The notes beneath the pieces are model-generated. The model saw only the letters and a program-made list of their open reading frames with translations. It made no database searches and had not been told where the DNA came from. 37,510 nt of DNA. Origin: a virus. Shown here one piece after another: positions 14,744-23,551 of the stretch (positions within the stretch are counted from its first letter, which is position 1; each line of letters starts with the position of its first letter). Both the position numbers and the translations under genes were made by a program. The DNA lies in IMG/VR virus record IMGVR_UViG_3300031718_000092, positions 1 through 37,510 of that record; one strand, given 5' to 3'.

Positions 14744-17700
14744 TCAATTTGAAGGACAACTGAATTTTAGACCAACCGTACCGCTTGTGTTGACAGATCC
14801 CGTGCTCCGGCTGTCGTTCACGGCGCATTGTACGGTAGTGGGGTAGCGCGTGCCCGGGGCTGTCGTGGTGGCCTCTGTGTCGGAGACCGTGCAAGTCTGG
14901 GAAGTAGAGCCCGACGAAATAGTTCCCGTCCCCGATGTGACGGACCAAGAATACGTGTAACTGCCATTACCACCCGTGGCATTAGCGGTCGCTGTGCCAG
15001 TAGCAGTACAAGTATTGCCGCACGTTGAAGCCGAGCAAATGCCGTTGGTAACTGACGTAGTTGCCGTGATAGATGGATATACAAGTGTGTAGGTGTTGGT
15101 GATCGTGCAGTTTGAGCTAGTTGCATTCCCCGATGCGCTATCCGTCACCTTGCACTTAATGACCGTGTTGAATGTAGCGCCGCCGGTAGTAGCGGTCTCG
15201 GTATCCGAGACCGTGCAGGTTTGGGCGGTAGAGCCCGCCGTGATTGTGCCGGCTCCGGACACCACGGACCACAGAAACGTATAAGGCGGCGTACCGCCAC
15301 CAGGAGTGCAAGTTACATTCTCAGAAGCTGCGCATGTGGTGGCGGTATAGGTGGCAACGCAGTTTCCTGTGGCTGTAGAAGGAACAGCGGAGGTCACAGC
15401 TCCGGTAATGGAATACGAGTTATTGTTGGTGCAGCTATATACCAATGCACGTCCATTGACGCTTATCGTGTCAACCGCGCTGGTGTTTTCACACATCACG
15501 CGTATCTGGAAGTCTCCGGTTCCACTTGCAATGTTTGAGACATTGGCTACCCCAACAGCCCCGCCAGTACTTGTTACCAGTGTGAGTGGTTGGGCGGTAG
15601 TCCATGTTGACCCGCTATTGGTGCTATAGTCGAAATGTAGCAACAAACTGGGCGTGCCCGCATTTGTGCTATAGCTGAACTGTAGAATAGCGTTATAAGT
15701 AGTCGCTATGGCTGGAGCGGGCACGCCAAACGTATTGCCAAGCTGTACCAGAGATGCCGCTGTAAAGGTTCCACCACCAAATATAGCGGTAAAAACATTT
15801 AACTCGGGGCCATACTTGGTGTTGAAGTATGGTGCACCGCTATTATCGCGCTGTAAAACCTGGCCTACCGCGGTCGCATTGGGGAGAGTTGTCTGCGCAT
15901 TGGTTATGCCATATCCCGCAAGCGTCGTCGGAGTTTGTGTGATATTTAACCACGATGCTGTCTGGCTCCAGCCCTGATCGTCAATCTGCTTGGATGTGAG
16001 TACCCCAGATACCCCGCTACTAGATAGCGCTAGCGCGTTTGTGCCGTTAGCGCTGATGTTGAAGAAATTCCCCTTGCCATCCTGCAAGGAAAATTGCGGA
16101 ACCCCTCCCGCCGTCGTTCCTAACCAGAACCCCGTCCCGGTCGCATAGGCTGTCTCGCCGGATGAGACTGCGCCTCCATTACCTAGGGTCACCCCGCCCG
16201 TGAAGTTACCAGAGAGCGCATTGATGACTCCATTAACTGTGAAGGTGGTGCCATCCCAGGTAAATCCCTTTGTGGACGATCCAAGGGACATTCTCGGAGT
16301 GCCAGCGTTGTACTCAAGCCAGTATCCCGTGCCAGTGTTGTAAGCTGTTTGCCCACTGTGGATATTGCCACCCGTACCTACGGCTATACCCGCGGTGAAT
16401 GTCGAAGCGCCAGTGATATTGACCGTGCCGTTGACAGTAAACGTTGCGCCATCCCAAGTAAATCCGGCGGTGGATGAGCCGATGGACATTCTCGGAGTGC
16501 CAGCGTTGTACTCAAGCCAGTATCCCGTGCCAGTGTTGTAAGCTGTTTGCCCCGCATGAATGTTGCCACCAGTGGATAAAGCCAGGGCCCCAATCAAGGT
16601 ATTTCCGTACACCCTGAATGTGGTGCCGTCCCAAGTGATGCCACTGGTGGTGCCGTTTCCAATAGAAAGGCGTGGCGTGCCTGCATTGTATTCAAGCCAA
16701 TAACCAGCCCCCGTCTCCCACGCTGTCTGCCCTGACGACAGGCTTCCGCCTGTGCCGATAGTCACACCCCCCGTGAAACTTCCGGATGTAGCAGTGACCG
16801 CTCCCGTGACAGAGAACGCGGCGCCGCTCCACGTGAAGCCAGCGGTAGAGGAGCCCACCGACATCCTCGGTGTGCCGGAGTTATATTCGAGCCAATATCC
16901 AGTACCTGTGTTATAGGCAGTTTGCCCGGAATGGATATTTCCGCCAGTAGAGACAGCGACAGCACCTGCCACGACAGATCCATAGACATTGAAGTTGGTG
17001 CCATCCCATGTGATGCCTGATGTCGTACCGTTTCCGATAGATAGGCGGGGAGTTCCAGAGTTGTACTCAAGCCAATAGCCAGCACCAGTTTCCCACGCTG
17101 TCTGCCCTGAACTGATGACACCGGCCCCGGCGCCTGAGGAAATTTGCAAATTTCCTACCAACGCGCTTCCCGCTATGCGGAACGTAGAGCCATTCCACGT
17201 GACGCCACTAGTCGCACCATTCCCTATGGACATTCTTGGCGTGCCGCCGTTATAGTCGAACCAGTAGCCCGTTCCAGTCTCCCACGCAGTTTGGCCGGAG
17301 TGCAGGTTGCCACCCGTGCTGATGGTAAGACCGCCGGTAATCGTTCCACCAGTCACCGTCATACTTCCCTGCACGGTAAACGTAGTCCCATCCCAGGTGA
17401 ACCCCTGTGTAGGCGATCCCAGGGACATTCGCGGTGTACCAGCGTTGTTCTCCAGCCAGAATCCAGTACCGGTGTTGTATGCGGTCTGGCCTGACGACAG
17501 GCTTCCACTCGTACCGACGGTCAGATTTCCGATAGACGCAACGATAGCGGACAGATACGCCGCGTCGATGCGGTTGGCATCTAGCGCTCCCGTATTGGGA
17601 GTCGTGAAGTTGATGGAACTCTGGCGCGACTGGTTAAGCGACGAGACCGCGTAACGTCCAGACTTAGGGCTGTCCTTGATGTCCGCAAGAGTAAGCGTCT

Positions 17701-17806
17701 TGATGACGGCTGACCTTAGCTGCCCGATCTGGGATGGATCTGGCAAATCAGGCTGTACTACGGGTTGGCCAGAGGCCCCCCTAGCTTGCGTGACTACCCA
17801 GGCCAT
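14744..17806 (-). CDS. Repeat-built tail fibre/spike protein, 1020 aa
   Basis: The N-terminus (1-90) is likely the virion attachment part. Eight repeats of about 60-67 residues follow, each with the core SGQTAYNTGTGYWLEYN and GTPRMSIG then GFTWDGTTF (variants Y/W, N/E). A unique segment comes next (about 600-760), then a Thr/Ser/Cys-rich C-terminal region with two Ig/PKD-like domains (PPYTFLWSVVSGAGTI and GSYTYSWSVTSGTGTI). This design suits a trimeric adhesin that carries receptor-binding tips. Some repeats are identical at DNA level over 69 bp, so copy number could change by recombination. GGAG lies 7 nt before the ATG, which overlaps the end of the upstream tail gene. Confidence 0.8.
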   Translation of the reverse strand: MAWVVTQARGASGQPVVQPDLPDPSQIGQLRSAVIKTLTLADIKDSPKSGRYAVSSLNQSRQSSINFTTPNTGALDANRIDAAYLSAIVASIGNLTVGTSGSLSSGQTAYNTGTGFWLENNAGTPRMSLGSPTQGFTWDGTTFTVQGSMTVTGGTITGGLTISTGGNLHSGQTAWETGTGYWFDYNGGTPRMSIGNGATSGVTWNGSTFRIAGSALVGNLQISSGAGAGVISSGQTAWETGAGYWLEYNSGTPRLSIGNGTTSGITWDGTNFNVYGSVVAGAVAVSTGGNIHSGQTAYNTGTGYWLEYNSGTPRMSVGSSTAGFTWSGAAFSVTGAVTATSGSFTGGVTIGTGGSLSSGQTAWETGAGYWLEYNAGTPRLSIGNGTTSGITWDGTTFRVYGNTLIGALALSTGGNIHAGQTAYNTGTGYWLEYNAGTPRMSIGSSTAGFTWDGATFTVNGTVNITGASTFTAGIAVGTGGNIHSGQTAYNTGTGYWLEYNAGTPRMSLGSSTKGFTWDGTTFTVNGVINALSGNFTGGVTLGNGGAVSSGETAYATGTGFWLGTTAGGVPQFSLQDGKGNFFNISANGTNALALSSSGVSGVLTSKQIDDQGWSQTASWLNITQTPTTLAGYGITNAQTTLPNATAVGQVLQRDNSGAPYFNTKYGPELNVFTAIFGGGTFTAASLVQLGNTFGVPAPAIATTYNAILQFSYSTNAGTPSLLLHFDYSTNSGSTWTTAQPLTLVTSTGGAVGVANVSNIASGTGDFQIRVMCENTSAVDTISVNGRALVYSCTNNNSYSITGAVTSAVPSTATGNCVATYTATTCAASENVTCTPGGGTPPYTFLWSVVSGAGTITAGSTAQTCTVSDTETATTGGATFNTVIKCKVTDSASGNATSSNCTITNTYTLVYPSITATTSVTNGICSASTCGNTCTATGTATANATGGNGSYTYSWSVTSGTGTISSGSTSQTCTVSDTEATTTAPGTRYPTTVQCAVNDSRSTGSVNTSGTVGLKFSCPSN
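16286..16552. repeat. Perfect 69-bp direct repeat inside the fibre gene
   Basis: Bases 16286-16354 and 16484-16552 are identical, 198 bp (66 codons) apart. They are the most similar pair among eight protein-level repeats, so duplication was recent or is maintained by recombination. Confidence 0.85.
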
Positions 17807-19239
17807 GTGGTGCTCCAGTCAAACTGGAATTGGAACCCCTCGAACGTCCAATTCGCCGCAGAGAACGTCACCGTCTCTCCAAAATACTGCCCGCTATTTG
17901 AACAGGATTGGCGTAGCCAGTTATAGCCAACCTTGGGTGACGGCTCATAGGTATTCGATGCCTGACCCTCTACGTCCTGGTTCACGGTTATGGTTTGTGC
18001 AGAAACGGTCGGGCACTGGACTTCTACACCATACTTTTTGACGCGCTTTGTAGTGGTCGGGTCTCCCCCATCCCAAAACTTGGTGATGATCTTGCCGCTA
18101 ATGGGCGTAGATGTGTCGTTGAATAGCTCATAGACGTTTGTCCCGTCTGAACCAAACGCGGTCGCTACGTTTGACAGTATGGTGAACGTGACAGAGGTCA
18201 ATGAACCAAGATTTGCCAGAAACCACCCGCCAGCATCCATCCAGCACATAAGGTATATAGTGCTGGTGGGTTTGTAGGTACATAGAATCAGCAGGCACAG
18301 AACGTTATACACAGCGCCCACCGCAGCCGCGATAGGCTGGGTGAAGTCGATATTTGAAAAGAACCCGTTCATCGGCGCAGAAAGCTGCTGCGGAGTGGAC
18401 CCTTGATAAGCCCACGCGCCGTGGCCGTTGACCACTACGAGGGCTCCGTTCCATGCGAAACATCCGTAGGGATAATTTGATCCATTGGTGCTACTGATAT
18501 TCGTCACCGGAGTCAAGCGGACATTGGCGGTCCCCAGCGTTACGTTGTTGATGGCGACAATGCAGGACGGACCGATGATGTATAGCCAGTCCACGCACGC
18601 CACCATCGCCGTGATACTTCCGCGCATCCCCTGATCTGTTATGACGATACTGCCACCGCCATCTGCCACGGTGTAATCGCTGACGCTATTGGGCGCGCTG
18701 AACGTGATGGTCCTGCCGTTGGCGATCCACACTGAACCCGCATACACCGCCACCCATAGGCCGATGAGAGATGCGCTGATAAGCGTCCACGTGGTGCCGT
18801 CCCACTTCGACAGACCATTAGTCGGGTCAAGTATAAGTAGGTACGTATTCTGCCACGGGGCGAACGTAAGTCCGGAGGTAGAAAGCCCGGCTTTGACTAA
18901 TGTCGTGCTGGTGCTGCCAGCTACCGAGGCATAGACATTCCCGGCACTGGTAGCATGGATGGTGTACTCAATTCCAAGGATCGTGACGGAAGATGAGGCG
19001 TAGCAGGTCTCACCTGAAAATGAGAACTTGGATGTTTTATTCGGGACCACCGTGAGATTCGCGGGTCCGATGGGGATGACATTTTCAAGCCAAGCAAAGT
19101 CCGTGGCGCCCGCCACGCTTCCGGTGGAAAGCAGGCTACCACCTTCCGCTAAGCCCTGGCGGCTTGACGTGGTGTTCATGGCGCCGAAGTCCCTGAATAT
19201 CAGGGACTGCGTAGAGGCGTCTGGTTTTGAGGACGGCAT
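17794..19239 (-). CDS. Tail hub/tube protein, probable beta-propeller, 481 aa
   Basis: A beta-rich protein with repeating short blades such as NGLSKWDGTTWTLI, GSVWIANGRTITF and VYNVLCLLILC. Its place between the adaptor and the fibre gene, and its length, fit podovirus tail hub or stabilisation proteins (gp10-like position in P22-type tails). The exact family is not certain. Translation is coupled to the adaptor (TGATG). The C-terminal 13 bp overlap the fibre start. Confidence 0.6.
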   Translation of the reverse strand: MPSSKPDASTQSLIFRDFGAMNTTSSRQGLAEGGSLLSTGSVAGATDFAWLENVIPIGPANLTVVPNKTSKFSFSGETCYASSSVTILGIEYTIHATSAGNVYASVAGSTSTTLVKAGLSTSGLTFAPWQNTYLLILDPTNGLSKWDGTTWTLISASLIGLWVAVYAGSVWIANGRTITFSAPNSVSDYTVADGGGSIVITDQGMRGSITAMVACVDWLYIIGPSCIVAINNVTLGTANVRLTPVTNISSTNGSNYPYGCFAWNGALVVVNGHGAWAYQGSTPQQLSAPMNGFFSNIDFTQPIAAAVGAVYNVLCLLILCTYKPTSTIYLMCWMDAGGWFLANLGSLTSVTFTILSNVATAFGSDGTNVYELFNDTSTPISGKIITKFWDGGDPTTTKRVKKYGVEVQCPTVSAQTITVNQDVEGQASNTYEPSPKVGYNWLRQSCSNSGQYFGETVTFSAANWTFEGFQFQFDWSTTWPG

Positions 19240-20312
19240 CAGTCGATGTTCGCGTTATCGTAGTACGCCGACTGCAAACTCCTTGTGTACATCTGATTTG
19301 TCCAAGTAGCGTAGCTGGCGTACAACTGGATGAAATGCTGTGCCTTGTCTGTGTTCTGCTCGTTCTCCTGAGCTAGATATGCCGCCCACGCCTTGACGGC
19401 CTCGGTGTACGGGCCATTGATGGGGCCGAGCGTGGTTCCGTAAATCTTACGGGCGATGGTCATGGTGTCCATTTCCATCTGATACTGCTGATCGCAAGGT
19501 GGGTCTATATAGAGACCCTGGCCGTAACGGGCGTAGGCATAAGGCGTGTACTTATACACCGTCCAAGCGCGTTCCAGCGCCGACTGGTCACTGAACGCCC
19601 GGTTACGTAACTGGACCCGAAGATTGCCCCAGAAGATAGTGCCGTTGATGAGGTCTACGGCATTTAGCGGCAGGATATAAGCTGTCGCGGTAGCCGCGCC
19701 GCTGCTAAAAGATACTGTCGGAGGATCTTCGTAGCCAGAGCCTTGAGCCGTCACAGTGATGCTTATGACCTTCCCACCTGACACCGTGGCCGTAGCAGTA
19801 GCGCCCGAGCCCTTTGTGACCAAGGTGACGGTGGGCGTGCTGGTGTATCCAGCCCCACCATCTAAGACGACTATGGCGTTGACCGCACCAGCAGATAGCG
19901 TGGCGTAGGCTGTGGCTCCAAAACCACCCCCGCCTGATATGACGACATCGGGAGCGGTGGTATAGAGAGTGCCGCCCGCACTGACGGCGATAGAAGCTAC
20001 GGCACCATTGGTAACCGTGACGGTGCCCGCAACAGCGCCCGAACCAGAGTTGATCGTGACCGTAGGAGCACTGGCGTACCCTGAGCCCCCCGCTGTGACC
20101 TGGATACCCGTGACGCAGCCGAACGAGTAGAACTCGACGCCGGTCTCCAGGTAAATCGTCGATAGCGTGCGCAGGCAGCCAGAGTCCACGGCGACGTGGC
20201 CCCTGGCTTCGTTGATGTAGTCTGTCAGTTGGCCGTCAGACCAGAAGTTGCCTTGTGGGTCACGGAGTAGCCGCCGGACTTGTACCAGATAGTCCGTTAT
20301 GCGGTCGGCCAC
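19239..20312 (-). CDS. Head-tail adaptor (gp4-like) with inserted beta-repeat domain, 357 aa
   Basis: Residues 1-60 (ITDYLVQVRRLLRDPQGNFW, SDGQLTDYINEARGHVAVD) match the N-terminus of podovirus gp4-like/DUF6682-type adaptors, which connect portal and tail. The helical C-terminal part (about 215-357) fits the rest of the same fold. Between them lies an insertion (about 66-214) of four repeats of the type GGSGYASAPTVTI at about 74, 112, 151 and 189. The last two bases of AGG lie only one base ahead of the GTG start. The uninterrupted protein would be near 210 residues, the usual adaptor size. Confidence 0.75.
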   Translation of the reverse strand: MADRITDYLVQVRRLLRDPQGNFWSDGQLTDYINEARGHVAVDSGCLRTLSTIYLETGVEFYSFGCVTGIQVTAGGSGYASAPTVTINSGSGAVAGTVTVTNGAVASIAVSAGGTLYTTAPDVVISGGGGFGATAYATLSAGAVNAIVVLDGGAGYTSTPTVTLVTKGSGATATATVSGGKVISITVTAQGSGYEDPPTVSFSSGAATATAYILPLNAVDLINGTIFWGNLRVQLRNRAFSDQSALERAWTVYKYTPYAYARYGQGLYIDPPCDQQYQMEMDTMTIARKIYGTTLGPINGPYTEAVKAWAAYLAQENEQNTDKAQHFIQLYASYATWTNQMYTRSLQSAYYDNANID

Positions 20313-20320
20313 GCCTCATC

Positions 20321-20641
20321 TCAATTCAGGTTGAAGTACCAGATGGTGATGCCAGTGGTCGCGCTGTTGTGGACGCGCCACGCCTGACCATCCGATTCCA
20401 CGATGCCGCAGTAGCCTGTGGGCGCGAACTGGCGGTAGGTCGTGGTCTGGTTCGGCGTGTACTGGAGCTGCGCCGCCGTGCCGTCGCCGGTAATGTACAC
20501 GGCTCCGATGGGGACCTGCCAGTTTCCGGCCGAGGCGATGCTGACGCTGGTCTCGCTGGCGTACAGGCTGACCGGGTTGCCGAAGGCGAGGATGCTACCG
20601 GTGTTAACCAGTATCTTTTGACGACCAAATCCGATTGCCAT
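20321..20641 (-). CDS. Hypothetical virion protein, 106 aa
   Basis: Beta-rich, Gly/Thr/Ala-rich protein between the capsid and adaptor genes. AGGAGA precedes the ATG. Small proteins at this position are often head decoration or head-fibre proteins; this is inferred from place and composition only. Confidence 0.55.
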   Translation of the reverse strand: MAIGFGRQKILVNTGSILAFGNPVSLYASETSVSIASAGNWQVPIGAVYITGDGTAAQLQYTPNQTTTYRQFAPTGYCGIVESDGQAWRVHNSATTGITIWYFNLN

Positions 20642-20651
20642 TGCGAATCTC

Positions 20652-21662
20652 CTATACGGTCAGGTAGCCGAGGTTTTGAATCTGCGTCATGGCCTTGGGC
20701 TTCGCCACGACCAGCTCCGCGACGGTCAGCACCGCGCCCACGAAGCCCACCTGGAAGTTGGGTAGCGTACTCGCGAAGCCAGTGAAGGCGAACGCCGCGT
20801 CCTCATGGACGTATAGCGCGCCGTAGTTGTCGTTGAACAGGTACAGCGTACCCTCCGTGGCGTACTGATCGAAGTAGATGGGCACCCCCGCGACCATGAG
20901 CGCCTGGAACGCGCCCTTGACGCCGAAGGCGCTGTCAGAGAACGCCTCTTTCGGGGTGACCAGATACCGCTCCAGGCCGGTGAAGTCCTCAGCCAAGAGC
21001 GCCCAGGTGCCGGGTCCGGTGATGCCGAAGGTAGGCTTCTCGCCGCAGGCTTTCACGGTGCCTACGATGTACTGCAGGATCAGGTTGCGGGTCGGCGTGG
21101 TGGTGGACGCCGGGGTGTACAGGTTCGCCTTCCAGAACGTCGAACTTGTGCGGTTGAAATTGCCGTACACGTTCAGCGTCGCGCCGTTGTCGATGGCGCC
21201 CGGCAGGCCGATGAACTGCTGGTTGTTGGACGTGTTGTTGTACAACGCCGTGGACATGAGGTCGATGGTGTTGTTGGTCGCATCGTTCATGCGCGCTTCG
21301 ATGAGCGGCACGACCGCATGATTGACCTGCACCGCGCCTTCCATGCCCAGGAAGGGCACGGGGGTGATGGCGAGTTTCAGGTCAAATTCCGCCAGGGATG
21401 CGCCCTGCTGGACCGCCGGACCGGTGAACGACCCGGAATAGTCGGACCACTGGGCGGTCACGAAGCTGGCACCCTGGACGGGCACCGACACCGAGGACAC
21501 GCCGCCGGATGCGGTCTGCGCGTTGGCGAGCAGCGCGGCCATCAGCGGCGAGGCGTTGTAGATCTGCACGATCATCTTGGGGATGAACGCGCGCCGAGTG
21601 ACGTAGGTCAGCTCGGTGCCTATATTGCCAGAGGGGACAATGCCTTGGCCGAGGACGCTCAT
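20652..21662 (-). CDS. Major capsid protein, 336 aa
   Basis: Located right after the scaffold gene and led by a strong AGGAG. An N-terminal arm is followed by a segment rich in long strands (SSVSVPVQGASFVTAQWSDY) and helices (EARMNDATNNTIDLMSTALY). The C-terminal end is VGFVGAVLTVAELVVAKPKA. Length and neighbours fit a HK97-fold coat protein. It builds the icosahedral shell around the scaffold. No protease is seen nearby, so maturation without cleavage is likely. Confidence 0.85.
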   Translation of the reverse strand: MSVLGQGIVPSGNIGTELTYVTRRAFIPKMIVQIYNASPLMAALLANAQTASGGVSSVSVPVQGASFVTAQWSDYSGSFTGPAVQQGASLAEFDLKLAITPVPFLGMEGAVQVNHAVVPLIEARMNDATNNTIDLMSTALYNNTSNNQQFIGLPGAIDNGATLNVYGNFNRTSSTFWKANLYTPASTTTPTRNLILQYIVGTVKACGEKPTFGITGPGTWALLAEDFTGLERYLVTPKEAFSDSAFGVKGAFQALMVAGVPIYFDQYATEGTLYLFNDNYGALYVHEDAAFAFTGFASTLPNFQVGFVGAVLTVAELVVAKPKAMTQIQNLGYLTV

Positions 21663-21672
21663 GATTCAGCTC

Positions 21673-22191
21673 CTAGTTCTGTTTGTTGCGCAAAAGTTCG
21701 TTGACCGCTTCATAGGCGGCATCTCGCGACCAGCCATTGGGATCTTGGCCAAGGCGCTCCATGTTCTTCTCGTGCTGCGGAAGCGTGAGACGCGTCCGCT
21801 CCAGGGAAGGCGTCGGGGCCGCCGCTACCTGGGTTTGGTCGTACAGCTTGAGTGCGGCCTCGTACTTGCCGATGCCGTTCTCCTTCATGAACTCCTCGAC
21901 CTTGGCGACCTTGTCTGCGCCATGCTTCTCGACCAGCTTGGTTTTGCTGGCCTCCAAGTTGGCGTTGAACTTGAACTCGTCCAACTGCGACTTGACCTCG
22001 GCCTTAACAGCCTTGTCGAAGTCGGTGAACCGCTGGTCCATCCGGTTGTCGATGGCTACCTCCGGGAAATACTTGCTCGGGTCTTTCGCTTGGAGCTTCT
22101 TGAGGACAGCCGGGCGTAGCTCGGGGTCGCTCAGGATTTCGTTGAGCAGCGCCTCGTTCGCGCTCTTGCCTTCCAGATTGTCGTCAGCCAT
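21673..22191 (-). CDS. Scaffolding protein, 172 aa
   Basis: A charged, almost entirely helical protein (KKLQAKDPSKYFPEVAIDNR, then KAVKAEVKSQLDEFKFNANL) directly upstream of the coat gene, the normal place for a scaffold. GGAGAG precedes the ATG. It would direct coat assembly and then leave the prohead. Confidence 0.75.
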   Translation of the reverse strand: MADDNLEGKSANEALLNEILSDPELRPAVLKKLQAKDPSKYFPEVAIDNRMDQRFTDFDKAVKAEVKSQLDEFKFNANLEASKTKLVEKHGADKVAKVEEFMKENGIGKYEAALKLYDQTQVAAAPTPSLERTRLTLPQHEKNMERLGQDPNGWSRDAAYEAVNELLRNKQN

Positions 22192-22200
22192 GTCGCTCTC

Positions 22201-22818
22201 CTAGATGTAAGAAGGATTCTTGGCCTTCACGGGGCCACCAATTACGCCGCCGCCCGAAGGCGTTTTGCCCTTGAAATTCACTGGATTGTTGCTCCCAGAC
22301 GTCACCGGGGCCTTGGGTGGTTGTGGTCCGAAGGTAGATAGTTTCCCGACAAGTGTCGGGGATGATGTCGGCGTTTGTCCGCCAGATGTCGGGATTGGGC
22401 TGGCCGAGGCGCCCTTCTTCCCGCGGCCACCACCTCCGCCACCGCCTCCCTTGCCACCAGTACCTCCGCCACCTCCGCCCGTAGTCACAGGAGGTTTGAC
22501 GCCACCGAAGCCACTGAAAGACGAGCCTGATGGCTGCGCAATAGTGGATAAGTTATAGGCTCCGCCACTGGCGGAATCCTGGGTGTTGGTGGAGGCCAGT
22601 GTGTTGGCAACCGCAGCAGTGACTGTCGGTTGCGTAGTGGGATTGGGGGTCGCCGACGGAGCTGGTGCGGTATACCCGGGGTTTTGAGTGGCGTTTGATG
22701 GAGAGATTGAATACTGACTTCCTGGCGCAGAGTTCCCGCCGCCGCCGCTCGACCGGGACGCCTGCTGGTCATCGCCAGTGTTGACGAGGCCCGAAAAGAA
22801 TGACGGGTCACGAGGCAT
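22201..22818 (-). CDS. Gly/Ser/Pro-rich low-complexity protein, 205 aa
   Basis: The whole protein is low complexity: Gly-rich runs at about 113-135, Pro/Thr/Ser-rich elsewhere, and a basic tip. Probably disordered. Translation is coupled to the previous gene (TAATG). It lies in the head module, between the portal and scaffold genes. No family is recognised; a role in head assembly is guessed from place. Confidence 0.6.
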   Translation of the reverse strand: MPRDPSFFSGLVNTGDDQQASRSSGGGGNSAPGSQYSISPSNATQNPGYTAPAPSATPNPTTQPTVTAAVANTLASTNTQDSASGGAYNLSTIAQPSGSSFSGFGGVKPPVTTGGGGGGTGGKGGGGGGGGRGKKGASASPIPTSGGQTPTSSPTLVGKLSTFGPQPPKAPVTSGSNNPVNFKGKTPSGGGVIGGPVKAKNPSYI

Positions 22819-22997
22819 TACTTCTCGCCTCCGGGCTTCTTCACGTCGAAGTTGTTTTTCCGCACCATGGAGGCGTCGTAGGCACCGCCGAAGTCCGGGT
22901 AACGGGGTGGATTCATGATCCGTCCGTTCTCCTTGGCGTTGGAGGTCGGATTGCGCAAGGGAGCGCTACCGGGTTCAAGGGAATTTTTCTTGGCCAT
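22818..22997 (-). CDS. Small hypothetical protein, 59 aa
   Basis: Short basic protein starting MAKKNSLEPGSAPLRNP and ending KKPGGEK. ATG 22997 is preferred (AAGGAG 7 nt upstream; TGATG with the previous gene) over a GTG one codon earlier. Confidence 0.5.
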   Translation of the reverse strand: MAKKNSLEPGSAPLRNPTSNAKENGRIMNPPRYPDFGGAYDASMVRKNNFDVKKPGGEK

Positions 22998-23326
22998 CAC
23001 TGGACTCCTTGCTGAGCATTGGCGCCGCCTTGTGCAGCCTGGCGGGCGAGGGCTTGGATCTGGGCCGGGACGAGCTGGCTCTGGGGGGCGGGTTGCCCGA
23101 ACACCATGGCTAGCTTCTTGAGGACATCCAAGACTGCTTTCCCTTCCCGGCTGCCCATGCCATAGGCAGGCAGGGCGCTCTGGAGGAGCATCATCGCGGT
23201 CTGGATGCTGGCATCAGACACCATCCTGTCCCCGGCCTTTTCGGTGGGGTTGGACATAGGCGCGCCCTGGGGAGGCTGATTGCCTCCCTGGAGCTGCTGG
23301 CTAACGTCATCGGCGGTGGCTGACAT
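22997..23326 (-). CDS. Hypothetical head-module protein, 109 aa
   Basis: Gln/Ala-rich, mostly helical protein. Its ATG lies 8 nt after a perfect GC hairpin (23335-23355), whose 3' arm GGGGCGG occupies the place of the ribosome site. Its own translation may thus be limited by RNA structure. No family is recognised. Confidence 0.55.
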   Translation of the reverse strand: MSATADDVSQQLQGGNQPPQGAPMSNPTEKAGDRMVSDASIQTAMMLLQSALPAYGMGSREGKAVLDVLKKLAMVFGQPAPQSQLVPAQIQALARQAAQGGANAQQGVQ

Positions 23327-23334
23327 GGATAAGT

Positions 23335-23355
23335 CCGCCCCGGGGTGCGGGGCGG
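23335..23355 (-). promoter_or_regulatory. GC hairpin overlapping a ribosome-binding region
   Basis: A perfect 7-bp stem (CCGCCCC/GGGGCGG) with a 7-nt loop. On the minus strand the 3' arm ends 8 nt before ATG 23326 and covers the likely ribosome site. There is no T-run after it, so it does not look like a terminator. Confidence 0.5.
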
Positions 23356-23361
23356 TGCAAC

Positions 23362-23430
23362 CTACCGTTTACGACGGGCTTTACGCAGATTGCTCCGCGC
23401 AGCCATACGTTGACGGGCGGTGCGCTTCAT
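23362..23430 (-). CDS. Basic 22-aa micro-protein
   Basis: Reads MKRTARQRMAARSN and continues with four more Arg/Lys pairs; nearly half of the residues are basic. Its ATG overlaps the stop of the 9-codon ORF (TAATG), so translation would be coupled. It lies between the portal gene and the head-module gene. It might bind RNA or DNA; this is inference. Confidence 0.45.
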   Translation of the reverse strand: MKRTARQRMAARSNLRKARRKR

Positions 23431-23459
23431 TAGCGCTTGTGCTTACGCTTACGGGTCAT
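23430..23459 (-). CDS. Basic 9-aa leader peptide
   Basis: MTRKRKHKR followed by a stop that overlaps the next ATG. GAGGAG lies 9 nt upstream. This is the first frame after a promoter-like region at 23511-23541, so it may be a leader peptide that loads ribosomes for the capsid genes. Confidence 0.4.
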   Translation of the reverse strand: MTRKRKHKR

Positions 23460-23510
23460 GTGACTGAACTCCTCGTGGTGGTTGGAGTTGCATAATTGCA
23501 ACAACGAGGA

Positions 23511-23541
23511 TGGTATAGGTTGTTTCTATACCACAAGTCAA
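23511..23541 (-). promoter_or_regulatory. Promoter with overlapping inverted repeat ahead of the capsid genes
   Basis: On the minus strand, TTGACT (23541-23536) and TATACC (23517-23512) are 18 bp apart, near the sigma-70 pattern. A perfect 8-bp inverted repeat TGGTATAG/CTATACCA (23511-23518 and 23526-23533) covers the -10 and spacer, as an operator would. It would allow separate control of scaffold and capsid after the portal gene. Confidence 0.55.
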
Positions 23542-23551
23542 CGGCTTGGGA

